The position numbers and the translations under genes were made by a program. Source: Solenopsis invicta (taxonomy: Eukaryota; Arthropoda; Insecta; Hymenoptera; Formicidae). From it: DNA of 64,000 nucleotides. Each line of letters starts with the position of its first letter. The stretch's first letter is position 1. The notes under the pieces were generated by a model. That model saw nothing but the letters and a program-made list of their open reading frames with translations, was not told the DNA's origin and searched no databases. The stretch is taken from the NCBI RefSeq assembly GCF_016802725.1, contig NC_052671.1:5023001-5087000 (forward strand), in the 5' to 3' direction. Positions 35,544-48,576 of this stretch are shown piece after piece.

Positions 35544-38500
35544 TTATTTCTTTTTTTTATGATAACCGGAGAAGCCACCACCCCCGTGGCCTCCACCGTA
35601 ACCGCCGCCGCCGCCGCCACCACCACCACCGTAACCGCCGCCACCGCCACCGCCGTGGCCACTTGAATAGGAATCGAAGCCGCCTCCAGAACTGTAACTG
35701 CTTCCACCGCCACTGAAAAATATATATTAATATAAATATTGTTTTATTTACCGTGTACGATAATTGAAATTTTTTCTTTACTTTCTGGTTCTAAGAGTTA
35801 TCACTTTTTTTGATCCATTAATAAGAGAAGGTGGATAGGTGGCAAGATACCTAGGGGTGTACGAGTACCCGAAATCGAATCGAAATCCGAAATCGAATCG
35901 AAATCCCGAAATTTTGTAAATTTTGAGTACTCGGATTTAATCTATCTATCTTGATCTATCTCAGTCAAGCAGCGATCAGAGATCTAGATACTTTACACAC
36001 TGATGTGAATAAAAATTACTAGATTTTAATAATTATTTGTGTGAATGTTGCCTCAATTAAATTTTTCCCGAATGTAAATAATTTATTTAGTATAAAAAGA
36101 GATCACTAATTTAATTTATCATTTTTTATTGAGTAAATGCTTATGTACTGTAAGTAAATATTTTATTGGCAGTATTCAAATTTAGTAATTCAATATAAAC
36201 GAAATGCTTTACAGGTCATAGCAGCTAGATTTTACTGCTGATATTTATTATGTGATTTGATATAACTTTTTATGTTCACGAAACTGCGTGTTGAATAAAT
36301 GATCGGTTTTAAGACACAATTCTAAGTTGAACAAGTAGTAATATCACTGATCAGCACTAAGATGTAGCTATAATTAATAAGGCATTTTGTTTATATTGAA
36401 TTTTTAAATTTGAATACTGCCAATGAAATATTTATTTACAATACATAAGTATTTACTCAATAAAAAATTAGTGGTTTCTTCTTGTACTAAATAAATATAT
36501 ACGAGTATTTACATTCGGGAAAAACTTTATTGGGGTAATATTCAAACAAATATTCAAACAATGATTAAAATGTAGTAATTTTTTTCTCACATCAGTGTAT
36601 AAAGTATCTAGATCTCTGACTGCTGCTTGACCCGACTTTAGATAGTACTTAAAATTTATAAAATTTCGGGATTTCGTCTCGATTTCTGATCCCGATTCGA
36701 TTTCACTGTCCGTATACCCCTAATCATTTGATATCCAAAGAATATGCAAGAAGTAAAGATGATTTATTGATTACGAAAATCTAACTTTTTTTCATCATTA
36801 AACCTTAACTAAACTATCTTGCTTCACTTTTCCCTTATTAGTATAATCGGTTTAGTGCAATTTGATATTTACCTTGTACCAAAATCAGATAAACCGTTGC
36901 CATAACCGCTGGAGCCAATATGGTGATCATCGCCACCACCGCCTCCAAAATCGTCATGTCCCCCTCCTCCAAATCCACCGCCGTGACCACCTCCCCCGCC
37001 GCCTCCATAGCCACCTCCACCACCGCCTCCGTGTCCTCCGTGGTCAATGATTATACCACCTCCACCTCCATGTCCGCCGCCAAAACCGCCGCCGTATCCA
37101 CCTCCTCCTCCTCCTCCAAATCCTCCGCCGTGGCCACCTCCTCCTCCAAATCCTCCGCCGTGGCCACCTCCATAACCGCCGCCGCCACCGCCACCTCCAC
37201 CGTGATCATGTTCTATGATGATTCCGCCGCCTCCGCCACCTCCGTGACCACCTCCAAAGCCGCCGCCGCCACCATATCCACCTCCTCCAAAACCTCCGCC
37301 GTGACCACCCCCAAAGCCACCTCCCCCGCCGCCTCCATGTCCTCCGTGATCAATGATTATACCGCTTCCACCTCCGTGTCCTCCGCCAAAACCGCCGCCG
37401 TATCCTCCTCCTCCCCCTCCTCCAAATCCCCCGCCGTGACCACCTCCATAACCGCCGCCGCCGCCACCGCCACCGCCACCATGGTCATCATGTATGATGA
37501 TACCGCCACCACCTCCTCCCCCTCCTCCAAATCCCCCGCCGTGACCACCTCCATAACCGCCGCCGCCGCCACCGCCACCGCCACCATGGTCATCATGTAT
37601 GATGATACCGCCACCACCTCCTCCCCCTCCTCCAAATCCCCCGCCGTGACCACCTCCATAACCGCCGCCACCGCCACCGCCACCGTGATCATCGTGTATG
37701 ATGATACCGCCACCTCCTCCTCCTCCAAATCCTCCTCCGTGGCCACCGCCAAAACCGCCACCACCTCCACCGTAGCCTCCTCCGTGACCACCGCCACCGC
37801 CACCGCCATGATCTATGATGACATCTCCACCTAAAGTGTTTTTTTTTTTTTTTTTTTTTATTATTATACACTTCCTGTGAAATATTTCGGTGAGGGAAGG
37901 CTCTGTGATCTTGACCTTGACATATGTTGTCAAGGGCATGGCCTTGAGTAACCTCTAACAAGTTTTAGTTGTCGCTCACCCGTTAAAAAGTTATAATCAT
38001 AAAAAGTTTGTGAAAATTAAAATGGGCTTTTGACTATCCACACAGAATGAAGCTTATCTTACAAGTTATTAGTACTGTTCCGCATGGGTTTGCGACTTTT
38101 CACGCGAAGCAAGATCCACCCCATTTGCCCCGCTCCCCTGCCTCGGGAGCGAAACGAGGTCTACGAGGTACTGTTCCACATGGGTTTGCCCTCGTAGCAA
38201 ACAGTAGGCGAACCCATGTAGAAAGTCACAAACCCATGTGGACCAGTATGTACATCTGTAGACGTCGTTTTACTCTTAGACAAAGGAGCAGGGGGGAGGA
38301 TGTGGATAGTCAAAAGCTCATTTTAATTTTCATATAAACTTTTTATGATTATAACTTTTTACGAAGGACGAGCGACGGCTAAAACTTGTTGGTACTCAGA
38401 AGCATGCTCTTGACATATGTCAAGGTAAAAGTCATTGTGGCCTCCTCTTTATCGGCATATTTATCAATTTTCTTATTAGTTAAATGTGACATAGGAAAGA

Positions 38501-41063
38501 GAAATACAAAGAGAAAAAAAAAGAAAAACTAGTTTTTATGTAAACAAGACGAATCTAGAGTGAGTTTGTTCAGGTTTAGAATTATATTCATAATTAGCTA
38601 CGCGTTTATGAGACAATACCGTAAAGAATAATGAGTGAAAGTAACGAGTATGTGAAATATTCTCACAAAAATCTATATACATGTGTTTTCCAATACAAAG
38701 ATAACATCAAAACATTCTTGCCTCTTCTTCATACATGTAGTCTTTATGTCATGAAATTAATGAATTAACTAGCACGACTATTTAATTCAAAGGGCTTTAA
38801 TAACATTATTATGCAAGATATACTTTTTCGATACCACAACTATGAATGGGCTAATAAGAGTAACCGCAGTTGTTGGTGCATAGAAAATAACAATTTTATT
38901 GTTACAAGTTGAATAATTCGTGTAATTTAAGTAGAATGAATGTGGCTGGCTTTTGACAATTTGTGGGCTCCTCTGTAGTCGGAAATTAATCTTCCTATAA
39001 AAATTGTTTGTGGGTCCTAACCGATGGATTGCCCAGCCAGGGAGCATCTTATAAAAGCAAACTTATGTAACTGCACTCTTTAAGTTAATAAAATTGTTAT
39101 TTTCTACGCACAAACAACCGCGGTTACTTTTATTAGCCCATTAATAGTTAATTGACTATTTTGAATATAATCTCACCTCCATCATGATGACCGCCACCTC
39201 CAAAACCTCCCCCGAAGCCACCTCCTCCTCCGTGACCTCCTCCGAAACCACCGCCTCCTCCATAACCACCTCCATGACCCCCTCCGAAACCTCCGCCAGG
39301 ACCGGAGACAGCTATGTGATGATCATCTCCGCCACCTCCATAACCCCCTCCTCCACCTCCACCTCCATAACCGCCTCCGCCATGATCGTCATGGTGGTGT
39401 TGCTCCGGCAAATGTATCCTTATATGCACACTGAAATATAAAAAGTATGTTTAAAATGAGGAACGATGCTGTTTCTAATTAACATTTCTCTTAAGGTGTC
39501 GGTAATTACGAATATGAAGAATATTATTCTCATTTTTTTTCACTCATTTAAGTACGAATTAACTGTATCCTAACTATTATACAGTTAATTATACACGGAC
39601 ATAAATTAATTACCCATATAAGTTAGTAATGAGCGTTTAAGTAGGCTAATATAAAATTGATATACATTTGGAACATTATACTTTTTTTATACTGTTTCTC
39701 GTTAAACGTTATTTTGCCATGACAAAGAAAGAGTATTATTTTATTTTATTTTTTTATTTGAAAGCTAAATTTTAACAAAACATTACGTGCATTTTAGCTA
39801 TTATGGCGACAATTTTAGAAATATTTTTATATGATTGGAACTCACTGCTCATGTCCGAAGGTTGCGAAGCCTACTGATAGAATATTTGCAAGAATGAAGG
39901 CCTTTATCTGCAATTAAATAAAGCTCCTTAATAATCGATCAATTTTTAAATTTTATATGTATGAATCGAATAGATATAATGTTAAACGTATGGGGATTAA
40001 TTTATAACTTGAAAAAATTTATTTTATTTTTTGTTTTCCACATTATTTAGAGAATTTTTTATGAATATCCTTGTATTACAAAAATTGAAAAAATTACATG
40101 TGTAAAGATAAAAACCCAGAGGAACGGTGTACCACAGAACAAGAGTGGAACCAATCACAAGCGTTCCACAGTTTTCGAAACAGTTTCCAAAAACTGTGGA
40201 ACACTTGTGATTGATTTCGCTCTCGTTCCGCAGTACGCTATTCTGCTGTACGGATTTTTACCCTAATTTTTATATGTCTCCAAACCTTCGATAGTTTTAC
40301 AGATATCGATATTTGCGCAAATAGAATAAAAAATCTGTAAAAATATCTGTATTATACAAAGGGAAGAGAACAAATTGTTTGCAAACAACTTTAACAAAAT
40401 TATAACTTGCTACTCAATTTACTATTTATAACTAAACAGATTTTTTATTATAACAGTAAAAAAAAGACAAGATTGAAATTAGTAAAATCTACTATAAATC
40501 TGTTATAATAAAAAGTTTGTGATTAATAAATTGAAAGAAAGTGATAAAGTTTTAAAAAAGGGCAAAATTAACTAATTCCTAATTGCTTAATAAAAATTGT
40601 ACAATTAATCAAACTTTCTTTACAAACAATAATAACAAAAATGCATACAAATATTTTTTTGTGGAAAACTTTAAATTATATTTTTAATTGATTTTGGTAG
40701 AAAATTATTTTTACTGCAGCAAACAAAAATTCGCTGTGCTATAAAAGCAAATAATTTTCTGAATTATAATTACTAATATAAATTTTACAATTTTAAGGTG
40801 TTTAATTAATATAACACAGAAAATTGCTTTCCCATATATTGTTGCTCTGTATTTGGTGAGCCAAGGAGATTTATAATTGATTACAACTTCTTTTCTCTGT
40901 ATTGACGAAACTCATTCGCGCAATCTGGATAAGATAGAATCCACTGAACGAAGACCACTTTCAGGCATTGACTGCACGCAAAGTCTCTAACCCTGTATCA
41001 ATTTCTTAACGAAACGACGGTTTTCGTCCGTTTTGAATTTCTTACAATGTGCTTGAGTTCCAT
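35544..41063 (-). CDS. Secreted Gly-rich structural protein with III-H/D motifs
   Basis: Minus strand, five exons: 41063-41046, 39907-39846, 39430-39177, 37830-36873 and 35712-35544. Total 1461 nt: 486 codons plus TAA, in frame at each join. The signal peptide is split by intron 1 (MELKHI | IKAFILANILSVGFATFG), then HEHVHIRIHLPEQHHHDDH, then long Gly runs broken by Tyr, Phe and His. Exon 4 holds seven short motifs of the type (V/I)II(D/H/E) followed by Asp/His (IIIHDDHGG three times, IIIDHGGH twice, IIIEHDH once, VIIDH once); three sit in tandem units of about 100 nt near 37400-37700. The C-terminus is FSGYHKKKK. Gly-rich secreted proteins of this kind usually build cuticle or silk-like matrix; that role is inferred. 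Oddity: the exon 4 acceptor follows an A-rich tract (about 20 A) instead of pyrimidines. Mobile elements sit in introns 3 and 4. Confidence 0.85.
35854..36720. repeat. TA-flanked element with GGGGTGTACG ends
   Basis: In the last intron of the Gly-rich gene. Left end TA-GGGGTGTACGAGTACCCG, right end TCCGTATACCCC-TA. The arms are imperfect inverse complements for about 400 bases: GAAATCGAATCGAAATC and repeats at left, GATTCGATTTC at right, AGATCTAGATACTTTA mirrored by TAAAGTATCTAGATCT, and ATTGGCAGTATTCAAAT mirrored by ATTTGAATACTGCCAAT. TA could be a target duplication or part of a TAGGGGTG-type hAT end; an 8 bp duplication was not found. Confidence 0.7.
37914..38426. repeat. Inverted-repeat element, ACCTTGACATATG ends
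   Basis: In the intron between exons 3 and 4 of the Gly-rich gene. The ends ACCTTGACATATG(TTG)TCAAGG and its inverse are followed by mirrored blocks (AACAAGTTTTAG, AAAAAGTTATAATCATAAAA, AATTAAAATGGGCTTTTGAC) about 130 bases long. The core is GC-richer and carries three or four copies of CATGGGTTTG or its inverse, a subterminal-repeat pattern. No transposase. Confidence 0.65.
38848..39139. repeat. MITE with GGGCTAATAAGAGTAACCGC ends
   Basis: About 60-base inverted ends: GGGCTAATAAGAGTAACCGC and GCGGTTACTTTTATTAGCCC, continuing through AGAAAATAACAATTTTATT and its inverse. Flanks read AAT and ATT, so the target may be a 2-3 base AT-type site as in PIF/Harbinger or ISL2EU elements; family assignment is inference. 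Confidence 0.7.
40111..40258. repeat. Strong hairpin element with GTTCCACAG core
   Basis: Arms of about 68 bases around a 13-base loop. The inner stem CAATCACAAGCGTTCCACAG is mirrored by CTGTGGAACACTTGTGATTG with one mismatch. TA flanks both sides (40109-40110, 40259-40260). It lies in intron 1 of the Gly-rich gene (antisense). MITE or, less likely, a small-RNA precursor. Confidence 0.6.
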
Positions 41064-41178
41064 TCTTGTATCCAGGACGCGGCCGGCCGCCGAACCTTTC
41101 CTGTCTCCTATCCCACGCACAGCTCACCACGGCGATCCGGTATACACTGTCATATATTTGCAGCCGCGGTCTTACCTG

Positions 41179-41186
41179 TATATATA
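41179..41186 (-). promoter_or_regulatory. TATA-like element of the Gly-rich gene
   Basis: TATATATA, about 115 bases upstream of the ATG at 41063 on the minus strand, within a short CpG-rich patch (41050-41420). The sequence is palindromic, so it does not itself set direction; a plus-strand ATG with a donor (ATGACGTATGAAACTG|gtgagt, 41291-41306) lies on its other side. Confidence 0.4.
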
Positions 41187-41419
41187 CCAGACGGGAGGAA
41201 ATACCGGAAGAGCCGAGTGGGGATGAAATAAAGATCGCGGTATCACGGAGGTACTCTCGGAAGAGCACTCGAAAAGAAACCGAACGTGCGATGACGTATG
41301 AAACTGGTGAGTATACTCTTCACCGCATACCCGGTGAGGAGTACACATACCCCGCCAGATGATGTTCACTACATGTAAGCGCGTAATGCGTTTCTGTGCG
41401 CAAGAACGCCGATGACCCA

Positions 41420-42290
41420 TACAGGTCCTAGAGAAATTCGCGTTTGAGCTTTCTCGATCTTACCGACGTATATATATATCGATATTTACGATGATTGATT
41501 GATAGCCGCCAGCCATGTTTTTGGTAATATGTGCAGTACAGTGTCTTGAAGCAGATTCTACGGTCGATGCGCTTCACGGTGTTGTATAAAATTGTAGAAA
41601 TCAGGAAAAAGAGAAAACCGGAAGATACAGTTTTTTTTTCTAATAAAAAAAGTCGAGAAATTAAGAAAAAGAGAAAACCAGAAGATACTGGTTTTTTGAT
41701 TGTCCTAATAATCTTCTCATTACTGGCTGACCTTATTTCCACGCAAGCGAACAAAAAATTTGTAAGATCAACTGCATCAGTTAAAGACACTGCGAATGCT
41801 CTTTTTCTCGTATTAAGAATTCGATCGTTGCAGTTGGTAATGCACGAAAAAAGTATTGTAATTGCAAATCGATTTGAATGATTAATGGATTTTCGCACTG
41901 TATGTAAGCAGACATAGATAAACGCAAGTATCAATATCTAGTCTATTACTACTGTCGGTACACTTTCCCCGATTTCCAGAATAAAATGAGCTAGAAAATA
42001 GAAAATTATCTACGTTTATCTCTTTTGAGGCTTTTGCTCAAATATTTTAAGCCTGAAAGAAACGCGCCATGTTTGCAACACTGCATAAGAAAACACAAGC
42101 GAAGAATATTTCCTTCTAAGAATGTATCTTTATCAGTGAATCTATTTTTACTGACATTAACTCTTCTTGAATAATCTATGTATTATTTACATGAAGTATT
42201 AAACTATATGGAACACGTATATTCCCTTATAAAATAGTTACAATATAACAGAATTACTTTGTATATGTACATACAAAGTAATGAATTGAT
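41420..42290. other. Intergenic DNA with a short tandem duplication
   Basis: At about 41598-41695 a unit of some 55 bases (AAAAAGAGAAAACC(G/A)GAAGATAC, then T-rich) is repeated twice. This explains the longer open frames on both strands (41428-41934 minus, 41531-41881 plus), which show duplicated KKKRKPEDT-type or SSGFLFFLIS-type segments. No gene supported. Confidence 0.4.
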
Positions 42291-42507
42291 AATACATTTA
42301 ATTTTTTATGCGTAATACATGTAACAATCCAACAAACGATTATTAATAATTTGAATCAGAAGTATTAATAAATAAATATATAAACATATTTTTCATATAT
42401 AATTTGTTTACAATATTTAATTTATTCAATATTACTTATTATTTAATTTATTAATAATCGCTTATCTGGTTGTTACACGTATTGCGCATGAGAAATTAGT
42501 TGTATTC
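42291..42507. repeat. Inverted repeat around TGCGTAATACATGTAACAA
   Basis: Arms of about 65 bases: TGCGTAATACATGTAACAATC at left against the inverse of GGTTGTTACACGTATTGCGC at right, plus mirrored GATTATTAATAA. Immediately upstream, 42257-42280 is a small palindrome (ACTTTGTAT…ATACAAAGT). Confidence 0.55.
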
Positions 42508-43091
42508 AAGATTTGATCAAGGAATTGCATTGATTATACAGGTTTTAATCGATCACAGATCTAATCACGGCGAGCTAGCATACGCGTATAATCGATGTGT
42601 TAAGTATAACACGGATAATGCAAAAATATCGTAAAACTGAAAGTAATTTAGATTCTTCTCTGATGTAATTGTATCTCAGAGATCACGCACAATAGCGCAT
42701 TTACATTTTATTTTAATTGTGAACTTATTTAATTTTAAACACAATTTTTTTCTTTTTACTAAATGCGGAATGCTTCAAAAAACTATGTAAAGGAATTATT
42801 TAATTAAAAATATTTTTTACAGTATTTTTGGTTTTTAATGCCAAAATTGTCTCTGATCAAAAATATTAAGAACAACAGAAAATGTTATATTTGTTCTACG
42901 CACTCAATGAATATTTATCTAAATAACAAATAAATATAATTTAAATTAATAAATTAATTGATACTTAAAAGAATATGTAACGGTTTCGAAACATTATATG
43001 TTTTTTAAGTAATCTTCATTCATTAAGATGATAAACAATTTATTATCAAATAAATTGTAATAAATGCCTGATAAATTAAAAGGAATTTATA

Positions 43092-43126
<35 letters not shown>

Positions 43127-46100
43127 AATTATAAAAAAATATATATGTATATTATTTCATCAATATATTATTTTATTTTTTATAACAATTTTTGCTAATT
43201 AAAAGTAAATAATTATAAAGTATAAAATGTTTTATTATTTTTAATTCTTAATGATTCAATTTCTTTAACAATCAATCAAATTTAAAAAGTACGCGTTGAA
43301 AAAGAACTCTCAGAGAGAGTCTATTGAATTTCCATTATTAACATAGAAGTAACGAGTTCATGAGAAACAACAGATGCAAATAAATTTCAATCCAATTTGA
43401 GAGCTTCTACTTTCTCAAATCTTTATACTTCATTGCAGGTGTACAACTTATTGCCTGCTACACAATACACGCGAGTATAAATTCCGCTACATTTTCAACA
43501 ATGAAATAACAAGTATGCTCAAACAGCTCACTATTTAATCTCTGGGAGATCTCTGTTAGTGCAACCATGTGAAAGCACAGAGTAGCGATTTACCTAGCAC
43601 TCTTCAGTAGCATTAATTATCGCAGAGGAATCTCTACAAGGTGTCTTTTTAAACCATTGAGTTTCATTTATTCTGAATAGCTTTGTTTCATTTTAAGGTC
43701 ATAATTTTGTTAATTTAAAATTTACTTTTAATCGTATTAATTTTATTCATAATTACTAAGTTATTAAAAATTTTTTGAGAAGCTGAAAAAATTTTAGAAG
43801 CGTAAATTGATATGTAATTTATTTCAAGAGTTATTTTCAATAAATTTAATTGTAAAATTAATTATATAAATATCTATAATATAATTTATTTTTTCTCATA
43901 TATAAACTTTCTATCGTATACATTGAGTTTATATTATTATAAGAATGTTGTTAATGATAACGTCATTAAATTTATTTATCTAAATGTTTCTTCCTACGTT
44001 TATAAAGCCTTATTTTGTAGGTGTACATATTTTATCCACATAGATGTCACGTGAAAAAAAATACTTAAATGTCTTTTCATATACAATTAAAGTTCTTTAG
44101 ACCGTCACAAATTAGCATCAAGGACAAATATTTCCATTTTTCATGACACTTTTACTAAAGGAAAAGCTTTAGACATTAAAAAATCCACAGATAAAAGCAA
44201 TTTACTAGTTTACGGCACCCATTATAAGATTCGCGACGCGATCCTTCAACCGCGAGCATAACTACTTCGCACAGCGCGTTAATGGATTCTCGTACATACA
44301 TGTGCACATCTCGCGCACAGAGATATTGTCGGGTAACAAAATAGAAAGTAGCGGGAAGACGCGGGAGGCAAGATAGGGTGCAGGGAAAGGGAGAGTGAGT
44401 GAAAATAAAAGGGTGAGAGCGAGACCGAGCTTGGTGAACGGGAAGAGACGGAAACGCATACCACGTCGTGCTGAGAAAGACAGTTTTGCTCGTGGCGGAT
44501 AAACGTGAGAGGCTCTCCCGGCCCGTATTGTGCCGCTCCTTATCCTTTCACTCTTTTCCCTTATCGCGTTAATGCCTGTATGGTAAATTTCGCGACGAAG
44601 TGGTTGGCCAGCCGCGCCGGCTGCGCGCCAACTTCCTTTTGCCGTGAATTGCTGGCCTTGATTCCGCAGAAGTTGGCATTGACACGGTATCTCCGTTATA
44701 TCATCCGTCAATGTGCGTGCTTTTAAGATCTAAGAGAAAAATACAACCCTGTTCTCAAATCTTAAAACTTCAAATCTAATGAGCCGGATTTCTTTAAAAA
44801 TAATTTAACGCGAAGTGTTTTCTTTTTTTTTTTCTTTTCTTTTTTCTTGTACTTTTGATCACATTAAGATTCAGGAATTGATGTTGATGCTGTACCGGAA
44901 AAATGTACAGGAAACTTTCTTTCCATTTCTAAACATTCTTTTATTTTACACATTTTACGTCTGTAAATAATAAGACTTTTCCGGGAGAAATGATTTTGTT
45001 GTATAGTGCAGCTTTCACTTATACAGACATGTATGCATACAAATATGTGAAATGACATTTTTCAATGTACATTACGACGTAATGTATCATATAAATATTT
45101 TTAATATAAATTAATTAACAGATAATGAATTGCTTTTCCAATGAATCGGAACGTATCACAAATAGAAATAGAGTTAAACTGTACGATAAATTATATCTCT
45201 AGCGTTACTGTCAATAACGCAATGTCACACGATATTTAACAAGACATCATCTTTACACAATAACTATAAAAATAACGAAATGCGTCGTCCAAGAATATTC
45301 TTTCACATATTTTCAATCGTAAAAATATGGAAATACCTTTCTTTCACGGTCGAAGAGCCGTCTCCATACGTTAAACTCTTTACTGTCATAAGATATAGCT
45401 GTGCGAGCGTTACTCTCTTCAAACAAAACGCGTATTAATTTACCTGTAAACATTGCGTGAGTCGGTTGCAGAAATGAGCAATTGTACTGTTTTATGGGTG
45501 TGAATTGAGGCAAACATTAAAACGATTCGCAAATGAATTCGTGTCGTTATCATTCATTTTAAACATGACTTATTAATGTTTCCGAAATGTGTTGTCGCAA
45601 AAAGTGTGTGTTTTTTTGCGAATGTTGCGCGTCGATTACATGATAGAAATTTTATTCGCATCTGAAACTTCCTCCTGCCTGTATCAAATGATGCGCCGCA
45701 GTGCAGCCTGCGGCCCGGCTGACGGCATCTGTTACTTTCACACGCTTCCGCGAGAAACCGCGGTGAAGGTGCACCGAACGACCTTACCTTGCAATTAAGA
45801 TCAAGATCAGCCTTTCGCGGAATTAAAACGATCCACTGTCTAATAAGCGCGCGAGATATTTAAATATCTAGAAATCTTCAAGTAAACGTTGCCATTATGC
45901 ACTTCCGGAAATATCAGTTTAAAGTAGGTTGATGCAATAAATTTATCATATTTAACAAACAAAATTTCAGCGAATTTGAAATAAAATTGGGCTTTAATGC
46001 ACTTTTATTTTCGGCAAATTTTAACTTCTTTTTTTAAGAAGAAAAAAATATTTTATTCAATACAGAACCGGATAAAGAATATTTTTTGCGTCACAATCTA

Positions 46101-48576
46101 ATAAAATCTCTATTTAATTGTTTAAAATTCATTTGATATGTGCATAACCGTTATTGGTATAAAAAAAGTGAATATTAAACAATACGAATGGCAGCATGTA
46201 AATGTTAAAAACAAATTGAGAGATAAAAGAAAGTTGGAAAGAATGATTTTTGACATACATATAAATCATGATAAAAACCAATCGATTACTATATGAAATT
46301 TGGCAATCAAATCGCAATTTGTAAACCTTTTGAAAAAGTTAAAGTCATAGGTTTAGAGCGAACAATCCTCTCTCGTGTGACTGTACAGCTGGCGTAACAA
46401 AAACCTCGATTCGATCCGCTTACCGCGAGTTCCCGTTTTTCTTCCGGGCCCTTTCATCCTCATCCTTTCACTTTCCTTAGCCTCTGCCATCGATTCCCTT
46501 CTTGTCGATTACAGCCGTGAGCGGCATCTATACAATATATAGACTGCGCGATCGCGGAGAACGGCTTTCTCGACTTTCAAACGTTCAACCGGTCATCGGT
46601 CTTCCAGTGAAAGTAACCGGAACGAGAGAGGATGCGATCTCCGCTGGTGACCGTGATCTCCCAGCATTACTCTGCTTGAGTGTCGGACAAGGCGGCCGAT
46701 TTTTACAGCCGCCTTCATGACCGCTCGACCGTGAAAACGGCGCGTGTTTCCGACCAGTCGGATTTAACGGTCTTCTCCGTATGGATATTTATTACCCGCC
46801 AATGCCTTCAAAATTGCTATTTTTACAAAAAAAAATTATTGCAATCATTGATGTGACAGTTGCCGTTATTGGAATTTCGTACCTCATTCTTGCTGCAGAT
46901 TAATAAATATAAGTAAATATCGTTTAATTGTGAATGTTTTGATTAAATTGTTCGCAACGTTAATTTTAAAGAAAATTATACAAAATTATAGTTTTATATA
47001 ACGCTAATCTAGTAATGATTAAAATGATATTTTGTTGTCATTGAAATTTTTGTCATTGAAATATTCATTTAATTGTGATTTTTTATTTAATAATTTTTTT
47101 TAATAATATAATTATTGGATCCACATATGATTAAGTTTGATTGAGAAATAATTATAAAAATAGCTAAATATTTATTTTCATAAATTACTTATTAAATCAA
47201 GAAATAATAATAGAAATTGTGGAATATCAATTATTATTTAATCTAATTCGTTTTATAAGTTATATATTTTTATTTTTTTTTTACACTGTAAATACATCAA
47301 TGCATAATACTTAAATCATTATATATACGCATTTTATAACGATACGTCAGAATGATATGCTTGATCCTTCACAAAGACGTATTAACGGAAGAAACAAGCG
47401 CGTATACAAAATAGATAACTTAAAAATTAATTGGTTAACAGAAGTAACAGAAATTGTTACAATGAAATATTATACATTAATAAATTTATCATTCTTTCGA
47501 AATTTTTATATTTACAGCTTTAGATTCGTCTCTATAATTAATGCTTCATTAATGTTTATGAAAATAATACAGCTGGTTCTATGAGCCTCTAAAATATTCC
47601 TACTATCATTAGATCTATGTAATATAAGAAATGACATCATCATACTATTACATGCATAAATCTTAGGTATTTGAAATTGTAACGATGCGCAATGTCATCC
47701 ACTTCACATGCGTAGGATATTTTTCTAAAGCTCTCGTGTAGTCTTTCAGCCACAGGTTCTTTGGTAAATTTAAAATTGGGTTAAGGTGAACTTACAATTC
47801 CTCAAGTTCCTTAGAAAGATTTTGAATTTAATCGAAAAACGTTTTATTGTAAAATTATTTTATCTTTATTTCTTTATAACAGACAAATTATTAACATTAT
47901 ATAATTTTAAAACAGTCCCATTTATGTAAATTTTTTTATCACATCTGTTATCTGGGTCGGAATGTTGCGCGATTACAATCTCTTTTCCCGTATCCAAAAT
48001 TAATGAAATATTTAATAAGTTTAAACAAAAATTATAACTTGAAAATATAAAATTGTAGAAAGATGTAATGTAGCAAAATATAAAATAATATCCAGACGTT
48101 AAAAATTGTCAGTATTCATGTAAGCGTTATATTAATTTTTCTTAATTAATATTATAAATAAAACAATGCATGTATAAATAAATGAAATTATATAATAACC
48201 TATGTATGTATGAGATGATCAAACTACCTGATGAAATTTGTTCGAGACGTCCAATATTTTGCGAACATAAATTCACCTCAATTCTATTGAAAAGAAAGAG
48301 AAAGTAAAATTTGTTAGAAGAAGAAGGTTACGAAAAATTTCCGCCACTTGACACCACTCTCTCATAATGCTTAATAATTTCATATGATCGCTTGATTTTA
48401 TTACCGTTATTAACTTTCGTTTTCTTAGAGTTGATTATTGAAACCGACTTGATTTACTGACAAAGAAGTATGCTTTGTAAGTTTATGATAGACATCAAGT
48501 TAGATGTCTTTGAACATATAAAACAGATAATTGAAATTTATTAAAACTTGGATTTTATTTAAATATATTTATATGT
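42508..48576. other. Gene desert, AT-rich with three CpG patches
   Basis: No protein gene could be supported. CpG-richer patches lie at about 44220-44740, 45600-45830 and 46370-46790. They give overlapping frames on both strands, the longest 149 residues on the minus strand at 44262-44711, without recognisable domains or splice logic. They could be distant promoters or 5' exons. Confidence 0.45.
43101..43127. repeat. (GA)n microsatellite
   Basis: About thirteen GA units, preceded by an imperfect GA tract. Confidence 0.9.

Noticed and set aside
36920..37834. 304-residue plus-strand frame rich in Ser, Thr and Ala
   Set aside because: It is the antisense of the Gly-codon repeats of the minus-strand Gly-rich exon; Gly/His/Asp codons read backwards give Thr/Ser/Ala. 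No start or splice context.
36869..37939. Gly-rich frame taken as a single-exon gene starting near 37939
   Set aside because: Its first ~35 residues translate the intron and the poly-A tract. The reading continues properly from exon 3 (39177) with matching phase, giving a signal peptide.
39148..39429. Gly-rich frame ending EIIFKIVN as a separate small gene
   Set aside because: A strong donor (GGAG|gtgaga) lies before that tail, and joining to 37830 keeps the frame; the tail is intron sequence. Intron retention remains possible.
41428..41934. 168-residue minus-strand frame (and 116-residue plus-strand frame)
   Set aside because: Length comes from a 55-base tandem duplication; both strands open, hydrophobic and basic low complexity, no domain.
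44262..44711. 149-residue minus-strand frame
   Set aside because: CpG-rich patch with frames on both strands, no homology recognised, no splice or promoter logic.
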